Part shown: positions 55,078-63,945 of the stretch, piece after piece | How the letters are laid out: the number at the start of each line of letters is the position of its first letter | Numbering within the stretch: position 1 is the first letter of the stretch | Source: Chryseobacterium sp. MFBS3-17 | GTDB lineage: Bacteria > Bacteroidota > Bacteroidia > Flavobacteriales > Weeksellaceae | DNA: 64,000 nucleotides | Direction of reading: 5' to 3' | Assembly (NCBI RefSeq): GCF_020687745.1 | Contig: NZ_JAJEWK010000005.1 | Span: 1-64,000 of the forward strand | Position numbers and translations under genes: made by a program | Notes under the pieces: model-generated | Seen by the model: the letters and a program-made list of their open reading frames with translations, nothing else | What the model was told of the DNA's origin: nothing | Databases searched by the model: none

Positions 55078-56358
55078 TTACTGATATTTATCTTTCCATT
55101 TTCTTTTGAGTTCTTCCCGGATTTTATTTTCGGTGGAATTATGGCCCGGTTCATAAATTTTGACTCCAGCCAGTTCTTCCGGCAGAAATTCCTGATCCAC
55201 GAAATTGCCCTCATGGGCGTGCGCATACCGGTAATCTTTTCCGTAGTCCAGATCTTTCATCAGTTTGGTAGGCGCATTTCGTAAATGCAAAGGTACCGGC
55301 AGGTTTCCGGTTTTTTTCACCAGAGCCAGCGCTTCATCTATGGCCGTGTAGGTGGAATTGGATTTAGGCGAAACGGCAAGATACACGGCCGTTTCACTGA
55401 GAATAATTCTGGCTTCCGGGTTTCCGATGACATTAACCGCCTGAAAACAATTATTGGCCATTACCAGCGCATTGGGATTTGCCAGCCCTATGTCTTCGGC
55501 AGCCAGAATCAGCATTCTGCGGGCTATGAATTTAATGTCTTCGCCGCCGGCCAGCATCCGCGCCAGCCAGTACAGCGTTCCGTTCGGGTCTGAACCGCGC
55601 ATGGATTTTATAAAAGCTGAAATAATGTCATAATGCTGTTCTCCATTCTTATCATACAGTGCCATGTTTTCCTGAAGAACACTGAGAACATCTTTATTGG
55701 TAATGGTTTTCTTCCGGGAATTCTTAAAATTATTCAGGACATTTTCTACCGAGTTGATCAGTTTTCGTGCATCGCCACCGGAATACTGGATGAAGGCTTC
55801 CTTTTCGGCAATGATGAATGCTGTATTTTCGGTTTCATTGTATTTGCGGAGGGCAACATCAGTAAGTTCTTCCAGTTTTTCATAACTCAGTGATTTCAGA
55901 ATGTACACCTGACTTCTGGACAGCAATGCCGATACGACTTCAAAACTCGGATTTTCTGTGGTAGCGCCGATAAGGACAATCCATCCTTTTTCCACAGCAT
56001 GAAGCAGTGAGTCCTGTTGGGATTTATTAAACCGGTGAATTTCATCAATAAACAGAATGGGAGATTTGCCGGAGAAGAGGTTTTGTTTTTTGGCTTCGTC
56101 TATGACCTCGCGCACATCTTTCACTCCCGAAGAAACAGCCGAAAGTTTAAAGAATTTCCGTCCGGACTGCTCAGATATGATTTCTGCCAGTGTGGTTTTT
56201 CCGGTGCCCGGCGGCCCCCAGAAAATCAGCGAATTCAATGTGTCATTTTCCAGCATTTTCCGGATGGTTCCGTTCTTTCCGGTCAGGTGTTCCTGTCCCA
56301 GTACTTCATCAAGCGTTCTGGGACGTAATTTTTCTGCAAGGGGTGTATTGTGGTTCAA
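55078..56358 (-). CDS. rarA: Replication-associated recombination protein A (MgsA/RarA ATPase)
   Basis: A 426-residue AAA+ protein of the clamp-loader clade acting at stalled replication forks. N-terminal block PLAEKLRPRTLDEVLGQEHL, Walker A GPPGTGKT (48-55), Walker B FIDEIHRFNKSQQD, sensor TTENPSFEV and the C-terminal tetramerisation domain with PLHLRNAPTKLMK. Length is typical. It is convergent with the secreted orphan gene. Confidence 0.95.
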   Translation of the reverse strand: MNHNTPLAEKLRPRTLDEVLGQEHLTGKNGTIRKMLENDTLNSLIFWGPPGTGKTTLAEIISEQSGRKFFKLSAVSSGVKDVREVIDEAKKQNLFSGKSPILFIDEIHRFNKSQQDSLLHAVEKGWIVLIGATTENPSFEVVSALLSRSQVYILKSLSYEKLEELTDVALRKYNETENTAFIIAEKEAFIQYSGGDARKLINSVENVLNNFKNSRKKTITNKDVLSVLQENMALYDKNGEQHYDIISAFIKSMRGSDPNGTLYWLARMLAGGEDIKFIARRMLILAAEDIGLANPNALVMANNCFQAVNVIGNPEARIILSETAVYLAVSPKSNSTYTAIDEALALVKKTGNLPVPLHLRNAPTKLMKDLDYGKDYRYAHAHEGNFVDQEFLPEELAGVKIYEPGHNSTENKIREELKRKWKDKYQ

Positions 56359-56488
56359 AACAGATGATTAATTGTGGTTATGGTTGCGGCATACCGTGTG
56401 TCTCACGTATTGCTGCAGTACTTGAGCTGAGGCGGTGGCTTTTGCAAAGTTCCTACAAAATTAAACTAATTTTTCAAAATTTTTAAAG

Positions 56489-56496
56489 TACTTTTG
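56489..56496 (+). promoter_or_regulatory. -7 promoter element of yidD, near-leaderless
   Basis: TACTTTTG, a full match to TAnnTTTG, ends 8 bp before the TTG start at 56504, so the transcript would begin almost at the start codon. Confidence 0.5.
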
Positions 56497-56503
56497 CAAT
56501 GCT

Positions 56504-56746
56504 TTGAAACTTACAGTCAATAAAATCATCACGTTTCCATTGGTCGTTTTAATTAAAATTTACCAATGGTTCATTTCGCCTTTACTTCCCAAAAATTGCC
56601 GGTATGAGCCTACTTGTTCGCATTATATGGTAGAAGCGTTGCACGTGCACGGAATTTTCAGGGGATTCTGGCTGGGCGTTAAAAGAATTGGCCGTTGCCA
56701 TCCCTGGGGCGGCGAAGGTTATGACCCGGTGCCACCCAAAAATTAG
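56504..56746 (+). CDS. yidD: Membrane protein insertion efficiency factor
   Basis: An 80-residue membrane-associated protein aiding YidC-dependent insertion. The family signature is complete: [30 protein letters not shown] (three conserved Cys across the protein with the later CHPWGG) and the end [15 protein letters not shown]. The start is TTG at 56504. lgt follows on the same strand after 43 bp, so both concern envelope biogenesis. Confidence 0.93.
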   Translation: MKLTVNKIITFPLVVLIKIYQWFISPLLPKNCRYEPTCSHYMVEALHVHGIFRGFWLGVKRIGRCHPWGGEGYDPVPPKN

Positions 56747-56789
56747 ACCATCCATCTTACCATTAACCAAAACAGAGATATATTTATTT

Positions 56790-57659
56790 ATGTTAACATT
56801 ATTATACACCACATGGGATCCGTCTACAGGAATTAATCTGGGCCCCGTCACCCTTCATTACTACAGTCTGATGTTTGTCATCGCCTTCGGTTTAGGCTAT
56901 TATATGATGTCTAAAATGTACAAAATAGACGGCGTACACCAGAAATATGTGGAACCCATTTTTACCTGGACGCTGGTAGGAACCATCCTGGGAGCGAGAT
57001 TGGGTCATGTGATTTTCTACCAGCCTGAACTTTTCAGAGAGGATTTTTGGTCTGTGTTCTTACCCATTCAGACGAAACCCGAGTTCAGATTCACCGGATT
57101 TTCCGGTCTGGCCAGTCATGGTGCCACCATTGCTGTAATCCTGACCACGCTTTATTATGCATACAAAGTCATTAAGAAGAATCCTTTTTGGGTTTATGAC
57201 CGGGTGGGAATTGTAGTGGCTTTGGGTGGCGGCTTTGTTCGTATCGGGAATTTTTTCAATTCAGAAATCATTGGAAAACCCGCACCGGAAGGTTCTCCGT
57301 TTGCCATATTATTTCCCCAGCAAAGTTCAGATTATGGAGCCATTGTGCCGCGCTACCCTACCCAGCTTTTTGAGGCCGGCGGCTACTTTTTACTCTTTAT
57401 TTTGCTCTGGGTTTTGTACCGCTACACCAGAAAGAAATACCAGCAGGGATGGCTGTTTGGTTTATTTTTCATCCTGCTGTGGTCCATCCGTTTCTTTGTG
57501 GAATATTTAAAAGAGCCACAGGGCGATGAGTTTATTCAGCTGGGTGCATTGAATACCGGTCAGGTGCTGTCACTACCTTTCATCCTGGCGGGAATCATCA
57601 TTATGCTCACAGCAAAAAACCGCACCATTACCGAAGCCGAAAATGCAAAGGCCGAATAG
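56790..57659 (+). CDS. lgt: Prolipoprotein diacylglyceryl transferase
   Basis: A 289-residue inner membrane enzyme adding diacylglycerol to lipobox Cys, needed by all lipoproteins in this window. I start at ATG 56790 (MLTLLYTTWDPS); an open frame upstream runs through yidD and is spurious. About seven helices. Active residues: the His in GLASHGATIA and the Arg-Asn-Glu set in GGGFVRIGNFFNSEIIG, plus RYPTQLFEA. It ends with a strong terminator. Confidence 0.96.
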   Translation: MLTLLYTTWDPSTGINLGPVTLHYYSLMFVIAFGLGYYMMSKMYKIDGVHQKYVEPIFTWTLVGTILGARLGHVIFYQPELFREDFWSVFLPIQTKPEFRFTGFSGLASHGATIAVILTTLYYAYKVIKKNPFWVYDRVGIVVALGGGFVRIGNFFNSEIIGKPAPEGSPFAILFPQQSSDYGAIVPRYPTQLFEAGGYFLLFILLWVLYRYTRKKYQQGWLFGLFFILLWSIRFFVEYLKEPQGDEFIQLGALNTGQVLSLPFILAGIIIMLTAKNRTITEAENAKAE

Positions 57660-57690
57660 GAAAAGAATTTTTTAACCTCATGAAACAAAA

Positions 57691-57710
57691 AAATCGCCAC
57701 ACGGCGATTT
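57691..57710. terminator. Bidirectional terminator
   Basis: Perfect arms AAATCGCC / GGCGATTT with an ACAC loop, A run before and T run after, between convergent lgt and a lipoprotein gene. Confidence 0.92.
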
Positions 57711-57713
57711 TTT

Positions 57714-58064
57714 TTATCTTTTTATTCCCAGAATTCGGATCAGTCCCTCATGAGGGTGATACATCATGCACACTGCAATCCCGTTAAACTCCGGACAATC
57801 TTCAGGGATTTCATAGGTCACGCTGAGCCGGGTGCCTTCCTTATAGTTTTTTAGCAGTTCAAAGTTGCAGACATGCCAGTCTTTTTCATTCACACGAATA
57901 TAGGTTCCGGTGCAGTTCCGGACAATAGTTCCGGTAAAGGACTTGTTGTTTTCTGATTTTTTTTCGGTCTTCCCGGTGTCAGCATTCTGATCTTTGGGAA
58001 CCGAATTACAGGATAACGAAACAGTAAGTACTGCCGCAGCCATAAGGTTGAATAAAATCTTCAT
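57714..58064 (-). CDS. Small putative lipoprotein
   Basis: A 116-residue protein with lipobox SLSC (Cys19) and a Lys/Asn-rich linker to about residue 42. The remaining 70 residues form a compact beta-rich domain with four Cys (RNCTGTY, WHVCNFE, EDCPEF, AVCMMY), probably two disulphides in the periplasm. Family not recognised. Confidence 0.7.
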   Translation of the reverse strand: MKILFNLMAAAVLTVSLSCNSVPKDQNADTGKTEKKSENNKSFTGTIVRNCTGTYIRVNEKDWHVCNFELLKNYKEGTRLSVTYEIPEDCPEFNGIAVCMMYHPHEGLIRILGIKR

Positions 58065-58205
58065 ATTTAATTTTTTTAGGGTTGACCAAAAATTATTCCG
58101 TTTATCCGAAGTCTAGTAAATGCTGTAAAAAACAAATGTACAATAAACGCCTTTCCGCGGGAGATTTCAGTTCGTCTTGCACCGTTTTACCATAATCTGC
58201 AGGGA

Positions 58206-59696
58206 CTAAATGCTGCGGTATGCATTGCCTAGTTCCAGAATCACATCGGTAGCCAGCATGGCCTCTTTTCCATGTTTTTCAGCGGCCAGATCTCCGGCTG
58301 TTCCATGAAGCCAAACGCCCAGCACGGCAGCCTCCTCCGGCGGATATGACTGGGCGATCAGTGAGGTAATGATGCCCGTCAGCACATCGCCGCTTCCTCC
58401 TTTGGCCATCCCGGAATTTCCTGTAATATTATAATAAACAAGACCTTCCGGGGTAATAATCTGCGTATGATGGTCTTTCAGCACAATGAAAATCTGCAAT
58501 TCGGCAGCTTTGCGTTTAGCCAGACCTGTTCGCAGAAAAGAATCAGCCGCCTTCCCGAAGAGCCTTTCAAATTCCCGCGGATGAGGAGTCAGTACGGAGT
58601 TCCGGGGAAATTTTTTCAACCCATTTTCGGCCAGGATATTCAAAGCATCCGCATCCAACACTACCGGCCGGGTATATTGGGTTAAAAACGCGGTGAGTCC
58701 TGCTGCAGTTTCCCTTTCGGTTCCCAGACCGGGTCCGATGCCGTACACATAGTCATCATCAGAATTAAAGCGGGTCAAATGATCTTCGCCACCGTTGATG
58801 AACATCGCTTCCGGACATGCCGACTGCAGGATTTCGTAACTGGAAGCCGGCGCCAATGTGAAAGTAATTCCGGAGCCGGTGCGCAGCGCAGCTTTCGTGG
58901 CCAGCACTGCGGCACCTGTTTTTCCGTAAGAACCCGCTACAATGCAAGTCTTTCCAAAATTTCCTTTATGGCTGAAATCCGGCCGGCGCCGGTACACATT
59001 CCGGATGAGATAGTCACAGATGATGTAGTCACGGGTAACCGTGCGGTGTATGAATTCACGGGACAGGCCAATGTCCAGCACATGTACTTTGCCACAAAAA
59101 ATGCCGGTTTCCGGATGCAGAAATGCCTTTTTCCAGAACTGAAAGCTCAGCGTATGATCTGCACGGAAAACGACCGCATCATCGGGATGCATTACATCCG
59201 CAAAAAGTCCCGAAGGAATATCAACAGCAATTTTCCGGATCGTCTGACGGTTTAGATGCTCAATCAGGCGGGCGGTTCTGTCCTCAGCTTTCCGGTTCAG
59301 TCCAGTGCCAAAAATAGCATCTACTATGGTGGATTTCGGGTTAAAATCCCAATCCTCCGCTTCCTGAAAATCATGAATTCCAATTCCGGACATCGCCCGG
59401 ACTTTCTGAAGATTGTTGCGGGCATCTTCAGAATAATTTTCGTTACTCAAATCCAGGAAAACTTCTGTATCAAAACCTTTCTGATACAGCATTCTTGCTA
59501 TTGCCAAACCGTCTCCGCCGTTATTTCCGTTTCCACAGAAAATATAAAAGGTTTCGTTGTTTCTGGAGTGACCGCGCAGCCATTTGGTGCAGGCCTCTGC
59601 CGCACGCTCCATTAACCCTGCAGAACTGACCGGTTCAGCAGAAATGGTGTACCGGTCACAATCCCGGATTTGTTCAGTATTGAAAATTTTCATCAC
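58206..59696 (-). CDS. nnr: Bifunctional NAD(P)HX epimerase / ADP-dependent NAD(P)HX dehydratase
   Basis: A 496-residue metabolite-repair enzyme restoring hydrated NAD(P)H. The N-terminal YjeF_N epimerase domain has FCGNGNNGGDGLAIARML and the Asp-containing VDIPSGL; the C-terminal ribokinase-like dehydratase has VAGSYGKTGAAVLA, DADALN, LTPHPREF and GNSGMAKGGSGDVLTGII. Length is normal. The start may be the first or second of two adjacent ATG codons (59696 or 59693). Confidence 0.95.
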   Translation of the reverse strand: MMKIFNTEQIRDCDRYTISAEPVSSAGLMERAAEACTKWLRGHSRNNETFYIFCGNGNNGGDGLAIARMLYQKGFDTEVFLDLSNENYSEDARNNLQKVRAMSGIGIHDFQEAEDWDFNPKSTIVDAIFGTGLNRKAEDRTARLIEHLNRQTIRKIAVDIPSGLFADVMHPDDAVVFRADHTLSFQFWKKAFLHPETGIFCGKVHVLDIGLSREFIHRTVTRDYIICDYLIRNVYRRRPDFSHKGNFGKTCIVAGSYGKTGAAVLATKAALRTGSGITFTLAPASSYEILQSACPEAMFINGGEDHLTRFNSDDDYVYGIGPGLGTERETAAGLTAFLTQYTRPVVLDADALNILAENGLKKFPRNSVLTPHPREFERLFGKAADSFLRTGLAKRKAAELQIFIVLKDHHTQIITPEGLVYYNITGNSGMAKGGSGDVLTGIITSLIAQSYPPEEAAVLGVWLHGTAGDLAAEKHGKEAMLATDVILELGNAYRSI

Positions 59697-59813
59697 GATA
59701 AAAATACGAATTTTGAGGATTGCATAACAAATCAGCAGATAAATTTGCTGTAAATGACGTCTTTTTAAAGTAAATTTATATATTTACATTTTAGAAACAT
59801 TAAAATTTGAACT

Positions 59814-60197
59814 ATGAGCTTTATTAGTGAATTTAAAGAATTTGCCTTTAAGGGCAATGTGATGGATCTGGCAGTGGGTGTGATCATTGGTGCTGCATTC
59901 GGACAGATCGTATCCTCTCTGGTAGAAGATGTAATTACGCCTTTATTGCTGAATCCGGCGCTGGAAGCAGCCGGTGCTGAAGATATTGCCAAACTGTCCT
60001 GGAACGGGGTGACTTATGGTAATTTCCTTTCAGCCGTCATCAGCTTTTTATGTATTGCCCTGGTTTTGTTTTTACTGATTAAAGCGGCCAATAAAGTAAC
60101 GCGGCCTAAAGAGGAGGAAGCAGCGCCTGCCGGTCCCAGCAATGAAGAAGTGCTGCTGGCAGAAATCCGTGATTTGCTGAAAGAAAAACAAGCTTAA
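59814..60197 (+). CDS. mscL: Large-conductance mechanosensitive channel
   Basis: A 127-residue homopentameric osmotic safety valve. It opens with [28 protein letters not shown], the MscL signature; TM1 spans about 17-45 and TM2 about 70-93 ([19 protein letters not shown]), with a C-terminal amphipathic bundle ([16 protein letters not shown]). The short periplasmic loop is family-typical. Single gene with terminator at 60218-60242. Confidence 0.96.
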   Translation: MSFISEFKEFAFKGNVMDLAVGVIIGAAFGQIVSSLVEDVITPLLLNPALEAAGAEDIAKLSWNGVTYGNFLSAVISFLCIALVLFLLIKAANKVTRPKEEEAAPAGPSNEEVLLAEIRDLLKEKQA

Positions 60198-60217
60198 TAT
60201 TAAGTCTTTGAAAAACA

Positions 60218-60242
60218 AAACCCGGAAAAAATCCGGGTTTTG
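60218..60242. terminator. Terminator between mscL and serA
   Basis: Perfect 10-base arms AAAACCCGGA / TCCGGGTTTT with an A loop; able to act for both convergent genes. Confidence 0.92.
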
Positions 60243-60270
60243 TCATGTATTTTCTTGAGCATTGCTGCCT

Positions 60271-61230
60271 TTAGTGAATTTGCAAAATGCTGCAAATCTG
60301 TTCGGCCAGTGATAACCCTATCCGGTCCTGAGCTTCGAGTGTAGAGGCTCCCGTGTGTGGCGTAAGTGAAATTTTGGGATGGGTAAGAATTTCTTTTGCG
60401 GGTGTTGGTTCGTTCAGGAATACATCCAATCCGGCAAAAACTACTTTGCCACTGTTCAGTGCCGCAATAAGATCTGATTCGTTAATGACCCCGCCCCGTG
60501 AACAGTTGATGACGGCCACCCCGTCTTTCATCTGTGAAAATTCGGCAGCACCAATCATATGGCCGTTTTTCTGAGCCGGCACGTGCAGGGTAATGAAATC
60601 TGCGTGCTTCAGTACACCTTCCAGCGGTTCTGTTTCTATATCCACATTAATGAACTGGTTGTTGTAGAATTTAACCTTAATGGTGGCTTTGCCGATGTTG
60701 CTGTCTGCTGCGATGACCCGCATTCCCAGTCCGAGAGCGATTCTGGCTACCTCCTGGCCTATCCTGCCCATACCGATGATTCCGATGGTTTTGCCCCGCA
60801 GTTCAATGCCTTCCTGATAGGATTTCTTCAGTTTAGCAAATACCGTATCTCCCAGAACAGGCATTTTACGGTTTGAATCATGCAAAAAGCGTGCTCCCGA
60901 AAAAAGGTGTGCAAAAACCAGTTCTGCTACAGATTCAGACGAAGCCGAAGGCGTATTGATGACATGAATGTTTTTGGAGCGGGCGTACTCTACATCTATA
61001 TTGTCCATTCCTACCCCGCCGCGGCCTATAATTTCCAGTGTAGGACAGGCGTCTATCACGTCCCGTTTTACCTGTGTGGCACTCCTTACCAGAAGTGTCC
61101 GGATGCCGTGTTCATTGATAAACTGAGTGAGTAAATTTTGTGGAACCTTTGTCGTGATGACCTCAAAACCCTTTTGGGTCAGGGCCTCAATACCGGATGG
61201 GTCCAGTCCGTCATTAGCTAATATCTTCAT
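60271..61230 (-). CDS. serA: D-3-phosphoglycerate dehydrogenase (short form)
   Basis: A 319-residue D-2-hydroxyacid dehydrogenase without the C-terminal ACT domain of longer SerA forms. NAD-binding [10 protein letters not shown] (about 154-163), catalytic Arg in [10 protein letters not shown], Glu in [10 protein letters not shown] and His in LTPHTGAST. The N-terminal [12 protein letters not shown] block favours phosphoglycerate dehydrogenase over glyoxylate reductases. First step of serine synthesis. It starts 5 bp after the HAD gene and is cotranscribed. Confidence 0.88.
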   Translation of the reverse strand: MKILANDGLDPSGIEALTQKGFEVITTKVPQNLLTQFINEHGIRTLLVRSATQVKRDVIDACPTLEIIGRGGVGMDNIDVEYARSKNIHVINTPSASSESVAELVFAHLFSGARFLHDSNRKMPVLGDTVFAKLKKSYQEGIELRGKTIGIIGMGRIGQEVARIALGLGMRVIAADSNIGKATIKVKFYNNQFINVDIETEPLEGVLKHADFITLHVPAQKNGHMIGAAEFSQMKDGVAVINCSRGGVINESDLIAALNSGKVVFAGLDVFLNEPTPAKEILTHPKISLTPHTGASTLEAQDRIGLSLAEQICSILQIH

Positions 61231-61235
61231 TAAAA

Positions 61236-61637
61236 TCAGTCTTTAAAAACTTCTATCGTATCCTGCTTTTCTACCAGATCTGTGAATTTACCGTGGTAGC
61301 GTGTGGCTTTTACAATGTGATTGTCTATCCAGTGATAGTTGCCGCCTCTGGGCTTGCCACAAAGTACAGAATGGTATTTGAAGCCGTGCTTGTCCAGCCA
61401 GTCTATCGTGATTTGTTTTAAATCTTCTGTTCTGGAGGTGAAAAAACAAATGATATGCCCCTGGTCATACCAGCGGTTGATGGTTTCCAAAGCATCCGGA
61501 TAGGGCTCACAGGTAAGCATTCTTTCGGGCTCTTCATTCGGCACATCATCCGTGATGGTACCGTCTATATCAATCAGATAATTCTTTATCCCGGCTTTTA
61601 ATTTCGGACTCAGATGGTCCTGATATTCTGATTCCAT
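61236..61637 (-). CDS. HAD-superfamily phosphatase-like protein
   Basis: A 133-residue compact HAD domain: motif I DIDGTI (D23, D25), motif II as FFTSRTED, and later acidic region WIDNHIV. There is no large cap domain, so it would act on exposed phosphates, like polynucleotide or LPS-precursor phosphatases. It is the first gene of a two-gene unit with serA, driven by a near-perfect promoter. The substrate cannot be deduced; a role in serine or phosphosugar metabolism is a guess from context. Confidence 0.8.
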   Translation of the reverse strand: MESEYQDHLSPKLKAGIKNYLIDIDGTITDDVPNEEPERMLTCEPYPDALETINRWYDQGHIICFFTSRTEDLKQITIDWLDKHGFKYHSVLCGKPRGGNYHWIDNHIVKATRYHGKFTDLVEKQDTIEVFKD

Positions 61638-61656
61638 TCACTTGTACTTACAGCTG

Positions 61657-61686
61657 CAAAATTACAACTTTTAACTTGATTGACAA
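61657..61686 (-). promoter_or_regulatory. Strong promoter for the HAD-serA unit
   Basis: On the minus strand TTG (61684-61686) and TAATTTTG (61657-61664) are 19 bp apart, matching the Bacteroidota consensus, 19 bp before the ATG. Confidence 0.7.
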
Positions 61687-61770
61687 GGAATTGAAACCGA
61701 GGGTTTTGCAAACTGCAAGCAGACAGCCAAAAAGAATGGTTGAAAATTTTACCAAATGGTTTATAAAGCC

Positions 61771-61778
61771 TAATTTTG
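61771..61778 (+). promoter_or_regulatory. -7 promoter element of idi
   Basis: TAATTTTG, a full match, 9 bp before the ATG at 61788, implying a very short leader. Confidence 0.5.
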
Positions 61779-61787
61779 TGTGCAACT

Positions 61788-62297
61788 ATGGAAGAACAGG
61801 TAGTTTTAATCTCGGAAAATGACGAAGTTTTGGGTCTGATGGAAAAAATGCAAGCCCACGTAAACGGAGTCCTGCACCGCGCATTTTCGGTGTTTTTGTT
61901 TAACAGCAAAGGAGAAATGTTGCTTCAGAAAAGAGCAGATCACAAATACCATTCCCCCGGTCAGTGGACCAATGCCGTGTGCAGCCATCCGCGCATTAAT
62001 GAAACCTACGAAGAAGGAGCCAGACGCCGGATGATGGAGGAACTGGGAATAGAGGCCGATATTCATCCAAAATTTCATTTCATCTACAAAGCTGAAGTAG
62101 GAAATGATCTTTGGGAACATGAATTGGATCATGTTTTTACCGGATTTTATGAAGGGGATTTCCGCCTGAATGAAGAGGAGGTATCTGAGGTTCGCTATAT
62201 TTCCATGGAAGAACTGGACGCTGAACTGAGCGCTAAGCCCGATCATTTTACAGAATGGTTCAAGATTATTCTGGATGAATATAAGCATCACCTGTAA
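61788..62297 (+). CDS. idi: Isopentenyl-diphosphate delta-isomerase, type I
   Basis: 169 residues from ATG 61788 (MEEQVVLISENDEVLG); four upstream open codons overlap the promoter. A Nudix-fold enzyme interconverting IPP and DMAPP for isoprenoids such as menaquinone and undecaprenol. The catalytic Cys is in TNAVCSHPR, the Glu set in RRRMMEELGI and ELDHVFTG. Length is typical of type I. Confidence 0.95.
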   Translation: MEEQVVLISENDEVLGLMEKMQAHVNGVLHRAFSVFLFNSKGEMLLQKRADHKYHSPGQWTNAVCSHPRINETYEEGARRRMMEELGIEADIHPKFHFIYKAEVGNDLWEHELDHVFTGFYEGDFRLNEEEVSEVRYISMEELDAELSAKPDHFTEWFKIILDEYKHHL

Positions 62298-62332
62298 TTC
62301 ATTTATTCAATTTCAATTATAATATCAATCAT

Positions 62333-63412
62333 ATGAAGAAGACAGCTTTATTTGACAAACATGTCGCTCTGGGTGCCAAAATGGTGCCTTTCGCCGGTTT
62401 TGAAATGCCCGTACAATACTCCGGAGTTACGGAAGAACATTTTGCAGTCCGCGAGAAAGCAGGTGTGTTTGATGTGTCCCACATGGGACAATTTTTTGTG
62501 GAAGGTCCTGAAGCGAAAAACCTGCTGCAGTATGTCACCACCAATAACCTGGACACGGTGGAAACCGGAAAAGCCCAGTACACCTGTCTGCCAAATGGTA
62601 ACGGTGGTATTGTAGATGACCTGATCATCTATAAAATGAATGATGAAAAGTATTTTGTGGTAGTAAACGCATCCAATATTGACAAAGACTGGAATCACCT
62701 GCAGAAATACAATGAAAAATTCGGAGCGAAACTGACCAATGCTTCAGATGAAATGTCTCTGCTGGCCATACAGGGACCAAAAGCAACCGAAATTCTTCAA
62801 AAACTAACCGACGTAAACCTGGCAGATTTGCCTTATTACAACTTTACCGAAGGTACTGTGGCCGGTGTGGATCATGTGATTATTTCCAATACCGGATATA
62901 CCGGAAGCGGTGGTTTTGAAATCTACTTCAGCAATGATGCGGCCGAAAAACTGTGGGATGCTATCCTGGAAGCCGGTGCTGAATCCGGAATGATTCCTTG
63001 CGGTCTGGCGTCCCGGGATACCCTGAGACTGGAAAAAGGGTTCTGCCTGTACGGTAATGATATAGATGATAGCACTTCCCCACTGGAAGCCGGGCTGGGC
63101 TGGATTACCAAATTTGACAAGGAGTTTGTGGACAAAGAATTCTTTGCCAAACAGAAAGAAGAAGGCATCACCAAAAAACTGATTGGTTTTGAAATGCAGG
63201 AAAGAGCCATCCCAAGACACGATTATAAAGTGGTGGATGCAGAAGGCAATGAAATCGGGAAAGTGACTTCCGGAACCATGAGTCCCATGAAAAGCATCGG
63301 TATCGGACTGGCCTATGTGGACAAGCCGCATTTTAAAGTGGGAACTGATATTTATATTCAGATCAGAAATAAAAATGTACCTGCCAAAGTGGTAAAATTG
63401 CCTTTTGTGTAG
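62333..63412 (+). CDS. gcvT: Aminomethyltransferase (glycine cleavage T protein)
   Basis: A 359-residue folate enzyme moving the aminomethyl group to tetrahydrofolate. Motifs: VPFAGFEMPVQY, VFDVSHMGQFFVEG, YTGSGGFEIYF and GLASRDTLRLEKGF, with the C-terminal SGTMSPMKSIGIGLAYV. All family blocks are present. The partner genes gcvP and gcvH are not in the window. It starts 35 bp after idi. Confidence 0.97.
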   Translation: MKKTALFDKHVALGAKMVPFAGFEMPVQYSGVTEEHFAVREKAGVFDVSHMGQFFVEGPEAKNLLQYVTTNNLDTVETGKAQYTCLPNGNGGIVDDLIIYKMNDEKYFVVVNASNIDKDWNHLQKYNEKFGAKLTNASDEMSLLAIQGPKATEILQKLTDVNLADLPYYNFTEGTVAGVDHVIISNTGYTGSGGFEIYFSNDAAEKLWDAILEAGAESGMIPCGLASRDTLRLEKGFCLYGNDIDDSTSPLEAGLGWITKFDKEFVDKEFFAKQKEEGITKKLIGFEMQERAIPRHDYKVVDAEGNEIGKVTSGTMSPMKSIGIGLAYVDKPHFKVGTDIYIQIRNKNVPAKVVKLPFV

Positions 63413-63436
63413 ATTTTTAACTTCATTAAAACATTG

Positions 63437-63472
63437 CAGGCACAACTTTACGGTTCTGCCTGTTGTTTTTTG
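63437..63472 (+). terminator. Probable terminator of gcvT
   Basis: CAGGCA (63437-63442) and TGCCTG (63457-63462) enclose a 14-base loop, followed by a T-rich stretch. Confidence 0.5.
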
Positions 63473-63506
63473 TAGTCCGTAAAAAATACCTGTCCAAATA
63501 GGTCAA

Positions 63507-63866
63507 CTAAACTGTCTGGTTTCCAAAATAGTCATGAAGTGCCTCCAGATTTTTTTTATCATTGCCAATAAAAATCTCATCATCTGTGATAAATACGGGA
63601 CGTTTCAGAAAACTGTAATGATCCAGCAGAAGTGCTTTGTAATCTTTTTCCTGAAGTGCTTGCACATCGATTCCCCGGGCTTTGATCTGGGTTGATTTTT
63701 TGCTGAAAAGTGCCTCGTAGGATTGTGTTCTTTCATACATTTCCTGCAGTTCTGCTTCTGTAACCGGACTGCTTTTGATTTCACGGAGCTGCCAGTCTTC
63801 CAGATTCAGCGGCGTCATTATTTTCTTGTTGGTTCCGCAGGTTTTCAGATAAAATACTTTTTTCAT
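63507..63866 (-). CDS. ArsC/Spx-family thioredoxin-fold protein
   Basis: A 119-residue protein of the glutaredoxin-type arsenate reductase (ArsC/Spx/YffB) family. One Cys is present at residue 10 in YLKTCGTNKKI, so there is no CxxC pair. The central KKSTQIKARGID and LLLDHYSFLKRPVFI blocks match the family lysine and the LxxPxxRKRPI strand. It may be a glutathione- or thiol-linked reductase of unknown substrate. It has a strong, near-leaderless promoter. Confidence 0.85.
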   Translation of the reverse strand: MKKVFYLKTCGTNKKIMTPLNLEDWQLREIKSSPVTEAELQEMYERTQSYEALFSKKSTQIKARGIDVQALQEKDYKALLLDHYSFLKRPVFITDDEIFIGNDKKNLEALHDYFGNQTV

Positions 63867-63870
63867 CCTT

Positions 63871-63902
63871 CAAAATTACGGGTATATACTATCGTCTCCA
63901 AA
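63871..63902 (-). promoter_or_regulatory. Strong promoter of the ArsC-like gene, near-leaderless
   Basis: On the minus strand TTTG (63899-63902) and TAATTTTG (63871-63878) are 20 bp apart. The -7 box ends 4 bp before the ATG at 63866, so transcription should start at or within the start codon. Confidence 0.7.
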
Positions 63903-63945
63903 TCTATGGTACTTTTCTTGTTGCAATAATGCAAAATATTTATTT

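Noticed and set aside
56688-56789. N-terminal extension of Lgt by 34 residues
   Set aside because: It overlaps yidD in another frame, is not hydrophobic, and the family begins at the ATG at 56790.
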